Numbered from the stretch's first letter, positions 44,374-53,196 are shown. The stretch: 64,000 nt of DNA from Compostibacter hankyongensis (GCF_039541075.1 NZ_BAABFN010000001.1:992001-1056000); one strand, 5' to 3'. Made by a program: numbers and translations. Notes: generated by a model from the sequence alone, not told the origin.

Positions 44374-46301
44374 ACCTTCACGACCGACTTTACCTTTACG
44401 CCAAGCATGGTCCTGACGGCAGCGGCAATGCTGGCCGGATCAAATCCGGCTTCATGCTGCAGCGCTTCGGGCTTGCCCTGTTCGATCACCCGGTCGGGTA
44501 TGCCGAGCATCTTTACCTGCGCGTGATAGCCGCGGGCAGCCATAAACTCCAGCACGGCGCTGCCGAAGCCGCCCATGATGCAGCCGTCCTCCACGGTGAC
44601 GATCTTGTCAAAACTGTGGAACACCTCGTCAAGCAGGGCCTCGTCCAGCGGCTTTACAAAGCGGAGGTCATAATGCGCGGGGCATATGCCGTCGGTCGTC
44701 AGCTCGCGGCAGGCTTCCGTTACGAAGTTACCCGGATGTCCGTAGGAGAGTATGGCGATCTCCCGGCCCCCGGCGATCTTCCGGCCGGTGCCGATGCGGA
44801 TCTCCTCAAACGGCGTTTCCCATTCGGGCATCACGCCCGTTCCGCGGGGATAGCGTATCACAAAAGGATGGGTGGTAGATGGCAGCTGCGCGGTGTACAT
44901 GAGGTTGCGGAGCTCCGCTTCGTTCATCGGAGCGCTGACGATCATGTTGGGCAGGCAGCGCATATAAGCGATGTCATAGGCGCCGTGGTGGGTGGCTCCG
45001 TCTTCTCCCACCAGCCCGGCCCGGTCCAGGCAGAAGATAACGGGAAGATCCTGTATGGCCACATCGTGCACCACCTGGTCGTAACCCCGCTGCATGAAGG
45101 TGGAGTAGATATTGCAAAAGACCTTCAGGCCGTGGGTAGCCATGCCGGCGGAGAGCGTAACGGCATGCTGTTCGCAGATGCCCACGTCAAAGGCTCGGTC
45201 CGGCATTTTCTCCATCATGAATTTGAGGGAGGAGCCGGAAGGCATGGCCGGGGTAACGCCCATGACACGGTCGTTCTGCTCGGCCAGCGTAATGATGGTA
45301 TGCCCGAATACGTCCTGGTATTTGGGAGGCTGGGGACCGGTGACGGGTTTTTTCTGGATTTCTCCGGTCATCTTGTCAAACAGACCGGGCGCATGCCACC
45401 GCGTCTGGTCTTTTTCGGCCAGCGCATAGCCTTTGCCTTTTACCGTAACGATATGCAGGAGCTTGGGGCCTGGAATCTGTTTCAGGTCCTGCAGCGTATC
45501 GGTCAGCTTCTGGACATTATGCCCGTCGATCGGCCCGAAATAGCGCAGGCGCAGCGACTCAAAAAGGTTGCTTGATTTGGAGACCATGCCCTTGATACCC
45601 GTTTCCAGGCGGGAAGCCATGTTGCGGGTAAACTTCCTCCCCACGGGCAGCTTGCCCATGAGGTTCCACACATCTTCCTTCAGCCGGTTATAAGCCGGCG
45701 AGGTGGTGATATCGGTAAGATATTCCTTGAGCGCCCCCACGTTGGGGTCGATGGACATGCAGTTGTCGTTCAGGATAATCAGCAGGTTGGCGTTGGATAC
45801 CCCGGCATGATTGAGCGCTTCGAAGGCGAGTCCGGCGGTCATGGCGCCGTCTCCGATCACGGCAATATGCTGCTTCTGGAAGTCGCCCCGATAGGCATCG
45901 GCGATGGCCATGCCGAGCGCGGCGGAGATGGAGGTGGAGGAATGACCGACCCCGAAGGCATCGTATTTGCTTTCCGCACGGCGCGGAAAGCCGCTGATAC
46001 CCTTGTATTTACGGTTGGTATGAAAATCGTCCCGGCGGCCCGTGAGGATCTTATGGCCGTAAGCCTGATGCCCGACATCCCATACCAGCTGGTCGTCCGG
46101 TGTGTTGAACACGTAATGCAGGGCAACGGTAAGCTCTACTACACCCAGGCTGGCGGCAAAATGGCCGCCATGCACGCTCACCACATCGATGATATACTGC
46201 CGCAGTTCGTCGCAGAGCTGGTTGAGCTGGTCACGTCTCAGACTTTTCAGGTCATCGGGGGAACTGATCTGGCTGAGCAGCGGACCGGGGGTGATGTCCA
46301 T
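44370..46301 (-). CDS. dxs: 1-deoxy-D-xylulose-5-phosphate synthase
   Basis: First enzyme of the MEP isoprenoid pathway; thiamine-diphosphate dependent. Landmarks: GGHFAASLGVVELTVALHYVF, VWDVGHQAYGHKILTGR, the thiamine motif GDGAMTAGLAFEALNHAG...NDN, DRAGLVGEDGATHHGAYDIAY and a C-terminal domain with VEDGCIMGGFGSAVLE. The ATG at 46301 gives 643 residues and the usual opening; the frame further upstream is repeat DNA and the start of the divergent gene. Confidence 0.96.
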   Translation of the reverse strand: MDITPGPLLSQISSPDDLKSLRRDQLNQLCDELRQYIIDVVSVHGGHFAASLGVVELTVALHYVFNTPDDQLVWDVGHQAYGHKILTGRRDDFHTNRKYKGISGFPRRAESKYDAFGVGHSSTSISAALGMAIADAYRGDFQKQHIAVIGDGAMTAGLAFEALNHAGVSNANLLIILNDNCMSIDPNVGALKEYLTDITTSPAYNRLKEDVWNLMGKLPVGRKFTRNMASRLETGIKGMVSKSSNLFESLRLRYFGPIDGHNVQKLTDTLQDLKQIPGPKLLHIVTVKGKGYALAEKDQTRWHAPGLFDKMTGEIQKKPVTGPQPPKYQDVFGHTIITLAEQNDRVMGVTPAMPSGSSLKFMMEKMPDRAFDVGICEQHAVTLSAGMATHGLKVFCNIYSTFMQRGYDQVVHDVAIQDLPVIFCLDRAGLVGEDGATHHGAYDIAYMRCLPNMIVSAPMNEAELRNLMYTAQLPSTTHPFVIRYPRGTGVMPEWETPFEEIRIGTGRKIAGGREIAILSYGHPGNFVTEACRELTTDGICPAHYDLRFVKPLDEALLDEVFHSFDKIVTVEDGCIMGGFGSAVLEFMAARGYHAQVKMLGIPDRVIEQGKPEALQHEAGFDPASIAAAVRTMLGVKVKSVVKV

Positions 46302-46342
46302 AGATGCCCGTTTAAAGGGTAAAATAAGACCAAAGATAACGT

Positions 46343-46387
46343 TTTTCTGCCTTTCACCTTTCGCCTTTCGCCTTTTAGCCTTCACCC
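46343..46387. repeat. Intergenic repeat mosaic 8 (reverse-orientation run)
   Basis: CCTTTCACCTTTCGCC-type words are the reverse complement of the AAAGGTGAAGGG runs elsewhere. This copy lies in a divergent gap between dxs and a histidine kinase. Confidence 0.7.
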
Positions 46388-46467
46388 CGCCCATTGATAT
46401 AAAAGGATTTCCTAATTTGCCGTTACGGGTATAGATTTGGTCCCTCGGAGGAAGATTGCCAACCGGT

Positions 46468-47490
46468 ATGTTTAAGAACATTTCAAGATATTATTGGTGG
46501 TGTCAGCTGGGGGGATGGCTGTCCTGGCTGGTGCTCAATACCATTGTGTACCTTACGCTGGGGAGGGTCAATACCGATTTTCTCATTTACCAGCTTTTCC
46601 TGATTACCAGCGGCTTCGTGGTGACCCATCTTTTGCGGACGATGATCGTGCATTTTCACTGGCTGGAGTATTCGCTGGATAAGGTCATCATCCGGTCCCT
46701 GATTGCGGTGATCGTCTGCGGGGTGCTGATCGCCCTCATGCTGGGCGGGCTCAACGGGCTCCTTCATTTCGACAAGGAACGGACGCTGTTCGATCCGAAA
46801 CGGCTTCTGGGCGCTTCTTTTCTGGTCATGGTATGGACCATGATCTATTTTCTCTGGCATTATTTCCAGAAGGACCAGCAGTATAAGATGGACCGGCTGC
46901 AGCTGGAGTCGGTGGTCAAGGGCCTGGAGCTGCGGACGATCAAATCCCAGCTGAATCCGCATTTTATCTTTAATGCCCTGAACAGCATCCGGGCGCTGGT
47001 GGATGAAAATCCGCAGCGGGCCCGCACCGCCATTACCGAGCTGTCCAACATCCTGAGGAGCTCCATGCAGCTGGAGAAGATGGAGACGGTGAGGCTCGAG
47101 GATGAGCTGAGCATCGTCAGGGATTACCTGGCGCTGGAGCTGATCCGGTTTGAGGAGAGGCTTAAGGTTCAATACCATATCGACCCGGAGACGCTGGACC
47201 TGCCGGTGCCCCCGATGATGTTGCAGACGCTGGTGGAGAATGCCCTGAAGCATGGCATTTCCAAATCAATCCGCGGCGGCGTGGTGGAAATCGTCTCCCG
47301 CATTGTGGGTCTGCAGCACGAGATTACCATCCGGAACACAGGGCACCTCTCCGCCAATGTCAACGAGGACGGCTTTGGTCTGAAAAGCACGCGGCAGCGG
47401 CTTGAGCTCCTTTACCGGGATAAGGCGTCCTTTCAGATTTATAACGGGGATGACCAGCTGGTGGAAACAAAAATACGGATACCGTTGTAA
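46468..47490 (+). CDS. LytS/YehU-type sensor histidine kinase
   Basis: 340 residues: four membrane helices (about residues 10-32, 42-65, 76-99, 110-130), a short coiled linker, then the His_kinase domain with LNPHFIFNALNSIRAL (His165 phospho-acceptor) and an ATPase domain with PMMLQTLVENALKHGI and DGFGLKSTRQRLELL. No extracellular sensor domain is present, so it senses through the membrane part. GGAGGA lies before a TTG at 46456; the ATG at 46468 is the more likely start. The response regulator follows after 70 bases. Confidence 0.92.
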   Translation: MFKNISRYYWWCQLGGWLSWLVLNTIVYLTLGRVNTDFLIYQLFLITSGFVVTHLLRTMIVHFHWLEYSLDKVIIRSLIAVIVCGVLIALMLGGLNGLLHFDKERTLFDPKRLLGASFLVMVWTMIYFLWHYFQKDQQYKMDRLQLESVVKGLELRTIKSQLNPHFIFNALNSIRALVDENPQRARTAITELSNILRSSMQLEKMETVRLEDELSIVRDYLALELIRFEERLKVQYHIDPETLDLPVPPMMLQTLVENALKHGISKSIRGGVVEIVSRIVGLQHEITIRNTGHLSANVNEDGFGLKSTRQRLELLYRDKASFQIYNGDDQLVETKIRIPL

Positions 47491-47560
47491 AAAGCTTGGG
47501 AGCCTGGTGACAGGGCGGAAGGTCTTATCTTACTGTTAAAAAAAGATAAATATTTTACGG

Positions 47561-48283
47561 ATGAAAAAGGCGCTTATTATCGACGATGAAAGGCTGGCGC
47601 GCAGCGAGCTGAAAAAACTCCTGACCGATTTTCCCGAGATCGAGGTAGTGGGTGAAGCGGTGAATGCAAAGGACGGGGAGGAGAAGATAGCCGCCCTCCA
47701 GCCGGACCTGCTTTTCCTGGATATACAGATGCCGGACAAAACGGGCTTTGAGCTGCTGGCTTCCCTGGAAAAGGTGCCGCAGGTGATCTTTACTACCGCG
47801 TATGACGAATACGCCCTCAAGGCCTTTGAATACAATGCGCTGGACTACCTGATGAAGCCCGTGGAGCCCAAACGGCTGGCCGACGCGCTCCAGAAGCTGC
47901 AGCAGCAGGAGGAGAAGGAGCGGCTGGTGCAGCAAAACCGGGGCAAGCTGAGCGAAGCCGATCAGGTCTTTGTGAAAGACGGGGATCGCTGCTGGTTTGT
48001 GAAGCTGCAGGACATCCGCCTGTTTGAAAGCGTGGGCAACTATGCCCGGGTTTATTTTGAACAGAATAAACCGCTGATCCTGAAGTCGTTAAACGCGCTG
48101 GAAGAACGGCTGGACGAACGGACGTTTTTCCGCGCCAACCGTAAACATATCGTGAACCTGCGGCATATCGAAAAGATCGATACCTATTTCAACGGGGGGT
48201 TGCTGCTGGAAATGCAGGGCGGCGAAAAGATAGAGGTATCCCGCCGTCAGGCGGTACGCTTCCGGGAGATGATGAGCCTGTGA
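47561..48283 (+). CDS. LytTR-family response regulator
   Basis: 240 residues. Receiver domain with acidic pocket IIDDE, phospho-acceptor Asp54 in FLDIQMPDKTG, Thr in FTTAYDEYA and Lys in LMKPVEP; a helical linker with QQQEEKERLVQQN; then a LytTR DNA-binding domain from about residue 138 (VFVKDGDRCWFVKLQDI, ESVGNYARVYF, FFRANRKHIVNLRHI). It pairs with the upstream kinase. Regulated genes are not evident from the window. Confidence 0.94.
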   Translation: MKKALIIDDERLARSELKKLLTDFPEIEVVGEAVNAKDGEEKIAALQPDLLFLDIQMPDKTGFELLASLEKVPQVIFTTAYDEYALKAFEYNALDYLMKPVEPKRLADALQKLQQQEEKERLVQQNRGKLSEADQVFVKDGDRCWFVKLQDIRLFESVGNYARVYFEQNKPLILKSLNALEERLDERTFFRANRKHIVNLRHIEKIDTYFNGGLLLEMQGGEKIEVSRRQAVRFREMMSL

Positions 48284-48307
48284 GTGATGGAATTCCGGCA
48301 AAAAGCA

Positions 48308-48315
48308 TAGATTTG
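48308..48315 (+). promoter_or_regulatory. Possible -7 element for an almost leaderless transcript
   Basis: TAGATTTG ends only 7 bases before the ATG at 48323, so transcription from it would begin at or next to the start codon. No -33 TTTG is seen. Confidence 0.35.
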
Positions 48316-48322
48316 TCACATT

Positions 48323-49090
48323 ATGATCCCTGCCAACGCGATATATACTTCCCTGACAGCACAGAAACAAGCGGGCCGTAAGTCATTTGCGGTCCTGATC
48401 GACCCTGACAAGACCAATCCTGCCGCCCTCGAAAAGCTCATCGGGCAGTCGGTAGATGCCGGGGTGGATTATTTTTTTATGGGAGGAAGCCTGGTACTGA
48501 CGGATAATCTCGACGAATGTATCCTGCAGATCAAGCGTTCGTGCGACATACCGGTGGTCCTGTTTCCCGGCCACCCTTCCCAGCTCTCCCGGCATGCGGA
48601 TGCCCTGCTGTATCTTTCGCTGATCTCGGGCAGGAATGCCGACCTGCTGATCGGTCAGCACGTCATCTCGGCGCCGGCCGTACGCCAGAGCGGCGTGGAG
48701 GTAATTGCCACCGGCTACATGGTCATTGACGGGGGAACGCCTACGGCCGTTTCCTATATGAGCAATGCCGCCCCTATTCCCGCCAACAAGGACGATATCG
48801 CCCTTTGCACCGCCATGGCGGGAGAAATGCTGGGCAAGCGCGTTATTTATATGGATGCCGGCAGCGGCGCCCGGCAGACCATCTCGGAAAGCATGATCGC
48901 GCGCGTGGCCGCTCACATCTCCGTGCCCCTGATCGTCGGCGGCGGGATCAAAGATCCGGAAAAGGCATACCGCAACTGTAAGGCGGGAGCCGATGTGATC
49001 GTAGTGGGGAATGCCATTGAAAAGGGCGAGGCTCCCGTGCGGGAAATTGCCGCTGCCGTTCATTCCCTGCCGGTAAGTACTCCGGCATAA
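48323..49090 (+). CDS. Geranylgeranylglyceryl phosphate synthase family protein (bacterial type)
   Basis: TIM-barrel prenyltransferase of 255 residues: FAVLIDPDKTNPAALEKL, DYFFMGGSLVLTDNLDE, VVLFPGHPSQLSRHADA, VIATGYMVIDGGTPT, YMDAGSGARQTIS, VPLIVGGGIKDPEKAY and GADVIVVGNAIEKG with the phosphate-binding glycines. The family links a polyprenyl chain to sn-glycerol 1-phosphate through an ether bond, as in archaeal lipids; Bacteroidota members are known. The prenyl donor length is not predictable. It follows the response regulator by 39 bases. Confidence 0.9.
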   Translation: MIPANAIYTSLTAQKQAGRKSFAVLIDPDKTNPAALEKLIGQSVDAGVDYFFMGGSLVLTDNLDECILQIKRSCDIPVVLFPGHPSQLSRHADALLYLSLISGRNADLLIGQHVISAPAVRQSGVEVIATGYMVIDGGTPTAVSYMSNAAPIPANKDDIALCTAMAGEMLGKRVIYMDAGSGARQTISESMIARVAAHISVPLIVGGGIKDPEKAYRNCKAGADVIVVGNAIEKGEAPVREIAAAVHSLPVSTPA

Positions 49091-49122
49091 CCCACCGCCA
49101 ATATTATTTTTTTGAAAAAAAA

Positions 49123-49154
49123 TTTGGAACGTAATATTTTTTGCCCTATGTTTG
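49123..49154 (+). promoter_or_regulatory. Full Bacteroidota promoter upstream of a hairpin
   Basis: TTTG at 49123-49126, a 20-base spacer and TATGTTTG at 49147-49154 form the best promoter match in the window. The nearest start codon of a supported gene is 180 bases downstream. Confidence 0.7.
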
Positions 49155-49160
49155 CTTTTA

Positions 49161-49216
49161 AATAGGGTTTTCATAAGATAGTAACAACGTCGGCGCATTT
49201 CCATGCGCCGTTCTTG
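49161..49216 (+). ncRNA. Candidate short RNA or attenuator leader
   Basis: From the expected transcription start near 49161 to the T-rich stretch at 49211-49221 there is room for about 55 bases. The end forms the stem-loop CGGCGCAT-TTCC-ATGCGCCG (49191-49210) followed by TTCTTGTTTTT. It could be a small RNA with its own terminator, or an attenuated leader of the gene at 49340. No known RNA family is recognised. Confidence 0.4.
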
Positions 49217-49221
49217 TTTTT
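49191..49221 (+). terminator. Stem-loop terminator within the leader
   Basis: Perfect 8-bp arms CGGCGCAT and ATGCGCCG with a four-base loop and a T-rich tail (TTCTTGTTTTT). Confidence 0.7.
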
Positions 49222-49339
49222 ACCCATTTACGGATTCCGGCCCCGGGCAGGACGGTATTTTACGTCGGGCTTCGCCGGCGGTTATACGGTTTCTTTTTCT
49301 TCGACATTCTTAGTACCTTACGGTCAAATCCGGATGTAT

Positions 49340-49873
49340 ATGAACAAGCGGTTGATCTTGATGCTGGTGCTGGCAGGCAATATCCCGTTTTTTTCTTCCG
49401 CCAAGGGGGATCCGATCGGTAAAGGGGAGAAAATAGCGGATGACAGTTGTGTGAAACGCTGCCCGCCCCGGGGCGTGGAGGAATTTATTTTTATGTCGCC
49501 CCGCACCCAAAGCCGCAGCCAGGAAGACGACAAATGTGTATTCTACAAAAGCATTACCGAATTTTACAAATGGTACCTGCAGCATGAGGATATGATCCGG
49601 ACGGCCTTGTCCGGCGATAACCGGGAGAAGGACTTCCTGCCGCCGCTGAACCTCAGCTGGGAAAATCTCCATGAGTATTTTGAATACATCAAAACGCATT
49701 ATCCTGATGTCGCTATCCGCGCGGGTGACAACAGCGCCGGCCGGCCTGCGGAGCTACCGGTCATCCAGGCCGTCCGCCCCGCGGCCCCGGCTGACGTACC
49801 GGATCAGGATATTACGGCTCCTGACGAACCATCTTCCTCCGGCGATGTGCATGTTCAAATCATAGCCAGGTAA
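49340..49873 (+). CDS. Secreted hypothetical protein
   Basis: 177 residues. Signal peptide NKRLILMLVLAGNIPFF, cleavage near SSAKG. The mature part has a Cys pair (SCVKRC), a central segment with FYKSITEFYKWYLQHEDM that looks helical, and a Pro/Ala/Asp-rich tail. No known domain is recognised. The frame is open upstream to 49214 but the earlier part is not signal-like. It ends 5 bases before the YcxB-like gene, so the two are probably co-transcribed. Confidence 0.65.
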   Translation: MNKRLILMLVLAGNIPFFSSAKGDPIGKGEKIADDSCVKRCPPRGVEEFIFMSPRTQSRSQEDDKCVFYKSITEFYKWYLQHEDMIRTALSGDNREKDFLPPLNLSWENLHEYFEYIKTHYPDVAIRAGDNSAGRPAELPVIQAVRPAAPADVPDQDITAPDEPSSSGDVHVQIIAR

Positions 49874-49878
49874 GCCAC

Positions 49879-50367
49879 ATGCAGATTAACTTTCGTTATC
49901 AGAAGGCCGAAGTGATCAATGCGCTGCGGTTCCATTTTTTAAACCGCGCGGAGATCAGGCTGTTCCGGATAGCCCTGTTTGTGCTGCTGGGCATAGCGGT
50001 GTTGGGTTATTTTCTGCACATGGTATCCCTGCCGGTGGTGGTGGCCATTGCATTGATGCTGGCTGTGCTGCTGCTGGCCTTCTGGTACCTGCTGCCGCTT
50101 TCTATCTACCGGAAAGCAGCTACCTTCAAAGAATTCATCCGGCTGCAGTACAATGAGGACGGGGTTACCATCGGCACCCACGTCGGCGAACGCAGCCTGT
50201 CCTGGCGCAGCTTTAACAGCGTGGTGGAAACGGCTACCTTCCATTATCTCTACCGCGATAAGAAATCTTTTTTCCTTGTGCCGGCCCAGGCCTTCCGGGA
50301 CGAAGCGGAGCGGGGGGATTTCAGCAGGCTGCTGCGAAGCAAATTCGATGATTATATAAAAAAGTAA
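49879..50367 (+). CDS. YcxB-like membrane protein
   Basis: 162 residues: a short cytoplasmic start, two adjacent membrane helices (about residues 30-68), and a soluble tail with YNEDGVTIGTHVGERSLSWRSFNSVVET and a FFLVPAQAF-type strand, matching the YcxB-like family pattern. Function unknown. It is convergent with murF with a 5-base gap. Confidence 0.75.
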   Translation: MQINFRYQKAEVINALRFHFLNRAEIRLFRIALFVLLGIAVLGYFLHMVSLPVVVAIALMLAVLLLAFWYLLPLSIYRKAATFKEFIRLQYNEDGVTIGTHVGERSLSWRSFNSVVETATFHYLYRDKKSFFLVPAQAFRDEAERGDFSRLLRSKFDDYIKK

Positions 50368-50372
50368 GCGGC

Positions 50373-51644
50373 TCAGCGGATGATTTTCTCCATGGCTATG
50401 CTCCGGGACCCCTTGATGAGCAAGGCGGTGTTTTCAAAATGCTGCTGCCTGTACCATGTTCCTGCCGCTTCTGCGTCGGGGAAGAAGAGGTAGGGATGAT
50501 CCACCCGGGCAAAGTCGCCCCCCACCAACACCACCTGCAGCCACGGATATTGTCCGATCAGCCGCACCAGCTCCCGGTGCTCAGCCAGGCTGTCGGCCCC
50601 CAGCTCCATCATGGCGCCCAGCAGCAATACCTTGCGGGACCCTTTTAGGGCCGCGAAGTTTTCCACTGCCGCTTTCATGCTGGTAGGGTTGGCATTGTAG
50701 GCGTCGAGCACGAGGGTGTTGCTGCCTTCATGTATTACCTGGGAGCGCTGGTTGGCGGGCAGGTATTGCTCCAGCGCTTCCCGGGCCTTTTCGGGCGGTA
50801 CCCGGAAATATTTCCCTACGGCTATGGCTGCCAGTGCGTTATACAGGTTGTAGTCCCCGACAAGACGGGTAGCTATGGGGCCGGTATAGCTGGTGCTGAG
50901 GTGCAGGAAAAGCGTGTTCTCCCGTATGGAGCCGCTCAGCTGCACATCTTCGCCGGTACCGTACCAGTAGATCTCCCGGATGTCATGGCTCATTTCCCGG
51001 AGATAGCCGAAATCCCGGCAGACAAAAGCGCTGCCGCCTGTGGCCCGGAGATGGTCAAACAGCTCTCCCTTTCCCCTGCGCACTCCTTCGATGCCCCCGA
51101 ACCCTTCCAGATGGGCTTTTCCGCAATTGGTGATCAGGCCGTGTGTGGGGTTGGCGATAAGGCAGTAGGAGGCGATCTCCCGCAGATGGTTGGCCCCCAT
51201 CTCCACGATGGCGATTTCAGTGCCGGCCGGTATGCGGAGCAGGGTAAGCGGCACCCCGATATGGTTGTTCAGGTTGCCTTCGGTAGCATAAGTGCGGTAG
51301 GCGGTACCCAGCACCGCGCGGCACAGCTCTTTGGTGGTGGTTTTGCCGTTGGAGCCGGTGATGGCGAGCACGGGGATGTTCAGCTGGTCGCGGTGATGGC
51401 GGGCCAGCTGCTGCAGGGCGGTCAGGACGTCATCCACCAGGATGCAGCGTTCGTCCGTCCGAAAAGCCGGGTCGTCGATCACGGCATAGGCGGCGCCCTG
51501 TTCCAGGGCGGCTGCCGCAAAGCGGTTGCCGTTGAAATGCGGGCCCTTCAGGGCAAAGAAGAGACTTCCCTCCAACGGGGCGCGCGTGTCGGTATGTACG
51601 GCCGGATGCCGGCGGTAAAGCTGGTATAGCGACGGAATGTCCAG
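50373..51644 (-). CDS. murF: UDP-N-acetylmuramoyl-tripeptide--D-alanyl-D-alanine ligase, non-ATG start
   Basis: MurF adds D-Ala-D-Ala to the peptidoglycan precursor in the cytoplasm. The ATP site is AITGSNGKTTTKEL; LNNHIGVPLTLLRI and VEMGANHLREI follow; LDAYNANPTSMKAA marks the C-terminal domain. The conserved N-terminus (DIPSLYQLYRRHPAV, then HTDTR and GSLFFALKG) is intact in frame, but between the in-frame TAG at 51726-51728 and that region no ATG, GTG or TTG exists. The best starts are CTG (51642-51644), used here, or ATT (51636-51638). The first standard codon, TTG at 51573-51575, would remove the TDTR motif. The gene lies 16 bases after gldJ. Confidence 0.88.
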   Translation of the reverse strand: MDIPSLYQLYRRHPAVHTDTRAPLEGSLFFALKGPHFNGNRFAAAALEQGAAYAVIDDPAFRTDERCILVDDVLTALQQLARHHRDQLNIPVLAITGSNGKTTTKELCRAVLGTAYRTYATEGNLNNHIGVPLTLLRIPAGTEIAIVEMGANHLREIASYCLIANPTHGLITNCGKAHLEGFGGIEGVRRGKGELFDHLRATGGSAFVCRDFGYLREMSHDIREIYWYGTGEDVQLSGSIRENTLFLHLSTSYTGPIATRLVGDYNLYNALAAIAVGKYFRVPPEKAREALEQYLPANQRSQVIHEGSNTLVLDAYNANPTSMKAAVENFAALKGSRKVLLLGAMMELGADSLAEHRELVRLIGQYPWLQVVLVGGDFARVDHPYLFFPDAEAAGTWYRQQHFENTALLIKGSRSIAMEKIIR

Positions 51645-51660
51645 AGCGAATGCTTTCGGC

Positions 51661-53196
51661 TTATCTTTTTGCCCTTGGCTTGCGGAAGTAGTTCCCGGTC
51701 TTGAAGTTGTTGCCTTCCTGGCTGCCTACGCGGTCCATGGCGCAGCGAAACCCAACGGTGTTGGCGGCCATGTCCTGCTGCATATAGCGGCGGGTACCCG
51801 GCGAGAGCCAGTAGGGGCGGTCATTCCAGGAACCGCCTTTGATGACGCGGCTTTTATCGTTGATCAGCGTGGTATGGCCGTAATCATAAGTGGCGCCGGA
51901 AAGCGAATCCCCGTCAAGGTAGTCCCTGACGTCTGCCCGCTGGTAATTCAGCCGGTCGGCGATCAGGGAATCCGGCTGGAGGATGGTCTTTACCTGACCC
52001 AGGCTGTCCACTTCCGGCTCGCCCTCCGCATTGCGGTATACATCGCGGAATACATTCCCGCGGAAATAGTTGAAATCGTCGCCGTCTTCCGGAGTCAGGG
52101 GGCGATACACGTCCCTTACCCATTCGCTGACGTTCCCGGCCATATTATAGATGCCGAAGTTGTTAGGGTAGAACGATCTTACCGGTCCCGGTATGGAAGC
52201 CCGGTCATTCAGCCCCCCGGCCACCCCCATATTGTCGCCGGAGCGCTGTTTGAAGTTGGCCAGGAATTCACCCTGCCAGGCTCCGCGGCGCGGGTCGCGC
52301 AGCCCGTTCGGGTTTACGGACCAGGGGTATACCTGACGGTTCATGATCAGGGCCTCCCCCTGTTTGCCTTCGCGTTTGGAGGGATTGGGGTTCTGTCCGA
52401 TATAAGCGAGGGCCGCATATTCCCATTCCGCTTCGGTGGGCAGCCGGTAGTCCGGCAGCATGACCCCGTCGGACATGTTGAGGGAGCGGGGAGAGCCGTC
52501 GGGATTTTTGTAAGGCGAGCTCTTTGCGCCGGCCTTTTTACCCGGAGTGCCTTCGTACAGCCCGGCAATGTAGGACTTGGTGGTAAAATTGTTTTCGTCC
52601 GCCTCGTTGTTGATATCCGTGGGGGAAAGCACGCCGGCCTCTATGAGCATCTTTTCGTTGACCCGGTCCGAGCGCCAGCGGCAGTAGTTGTTGGCCTGCT
52701 CCCAGGTAACGCCCACTACGGGAAAGTCGTTATACGCCGGGTGACGGAAATAATATTCGACAAGCGGCTCGTTATAGGCCAGCTGGCTTCGCCAGGCCAG
52801 GGTATCGGGCAGCGCGGCCCGGTATATCTCGGGATAGCTGCCGCTGAACACCCTTCCCAGCCAGTAAAGGTATTCCCGGTAGTTGACGTTGGAAACTTCG
52901 GTTTCGTCGATGTAGAAGGAAGATACGGTGACCCGTTTGGGGATATTGTTCCAGTCGCCCATCACATCCTGCTCGGTGGATCCCATGGTAAAGGTACCGC
53001 CCTGTACGAATACCAGGCCGGGCCCGCTTTGCTGCTCCTTATTTTCCGCCACATAATAACCGCCCCAGTTCGGGTCGTTATAGTTCCAGCCCGTAGCGGA
53101 GGATTGGTCGTGCTTTTTTTTGATAAGCCCGCAGGAACCGAGGCCCAGCAGTAATGCCGCAAAAGCCAGGATTCCCGCCTGTTGTAGTCTGCTCAT
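51661..53196 (-). CDS. gldJ: Gliding motility lipoprotein GldJ
   Basis: 511 residues. Lipoprotein signal ending LLGLGSC (Cys22), then a formylglycine-generating-enzyme/sulfatase-modifying-factor fold: FVQGGTFTMGSTEQD, FYIDETEVSNVNYREYL, VVGVTWEQANNYCRWRS, RLPTEAEWEYAAL, FGIYNMAGNVSEWVRDVY and VIKGGSWNDRPYWL. GldJ is needed for gliding and for stable type IX secretion components in Bacteroidota and is not thought to be an FGE enzyme. The gldJ-murF order is known from flavobacteria. It is divergent from porV. Confidence 0.93.
   Translation of the reverse strand: MSRLQQAGILAFAALLLGLGSCGLIKKKHDQSSATGWNYNDPNWGGYYVAENKEQQSGPGLVFVQGGTFTMGSTEQDVMGDWNNIPKRVTVSSFYIDETEVSNVNYREYLYWLGRVFSGSYPEIYRAALPDTLAWRSQLAYNEPLVEYYFRHPAYNDFPVVGVTWEQANNYCRWRSDRVNEKMLIEAGVLSPTDINNEADENNFTTKSYIAGLYEGTPGKKAGAKSSPYKNPDGSPRSLNMSDGVMLPDYRLPTEAEWEYAALAYIGQNPNPSKREGKQGEALIMNRQVYPWSVNPNGLRDPRRGAWQGEFLANFKQRSGDNMGVAGGLNDRASIPGPVRSFYPNNFGIYNMAGNVSEWVRDVYRPLTPEDGDDFNYFRGNVFRDVYRNAEGEPEVDSLGQVKTILQPDSLIADRLNYQRADVRDYLDGDSLSGATYDYGHTTLINDKSRVIKGGSWNDRPYWLSPGTRRYMQQDMAANTVGFRCAMDRVGSQEGNNFKTGNYFRKPRAKR

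Noticed and set aside
46302..46481. A 60-residue N-terminal extension of Dxs
   Set aside because: It translates repeat DNA and overlaps the divergent kinase start; known Dxs proteins begin at the later ATG.
51637..53154. A 505-codon open frame antisense to gldJ
   Set aside because: GldJ on the other strand is unambiguous, and the antisense protein has no signal or domain.
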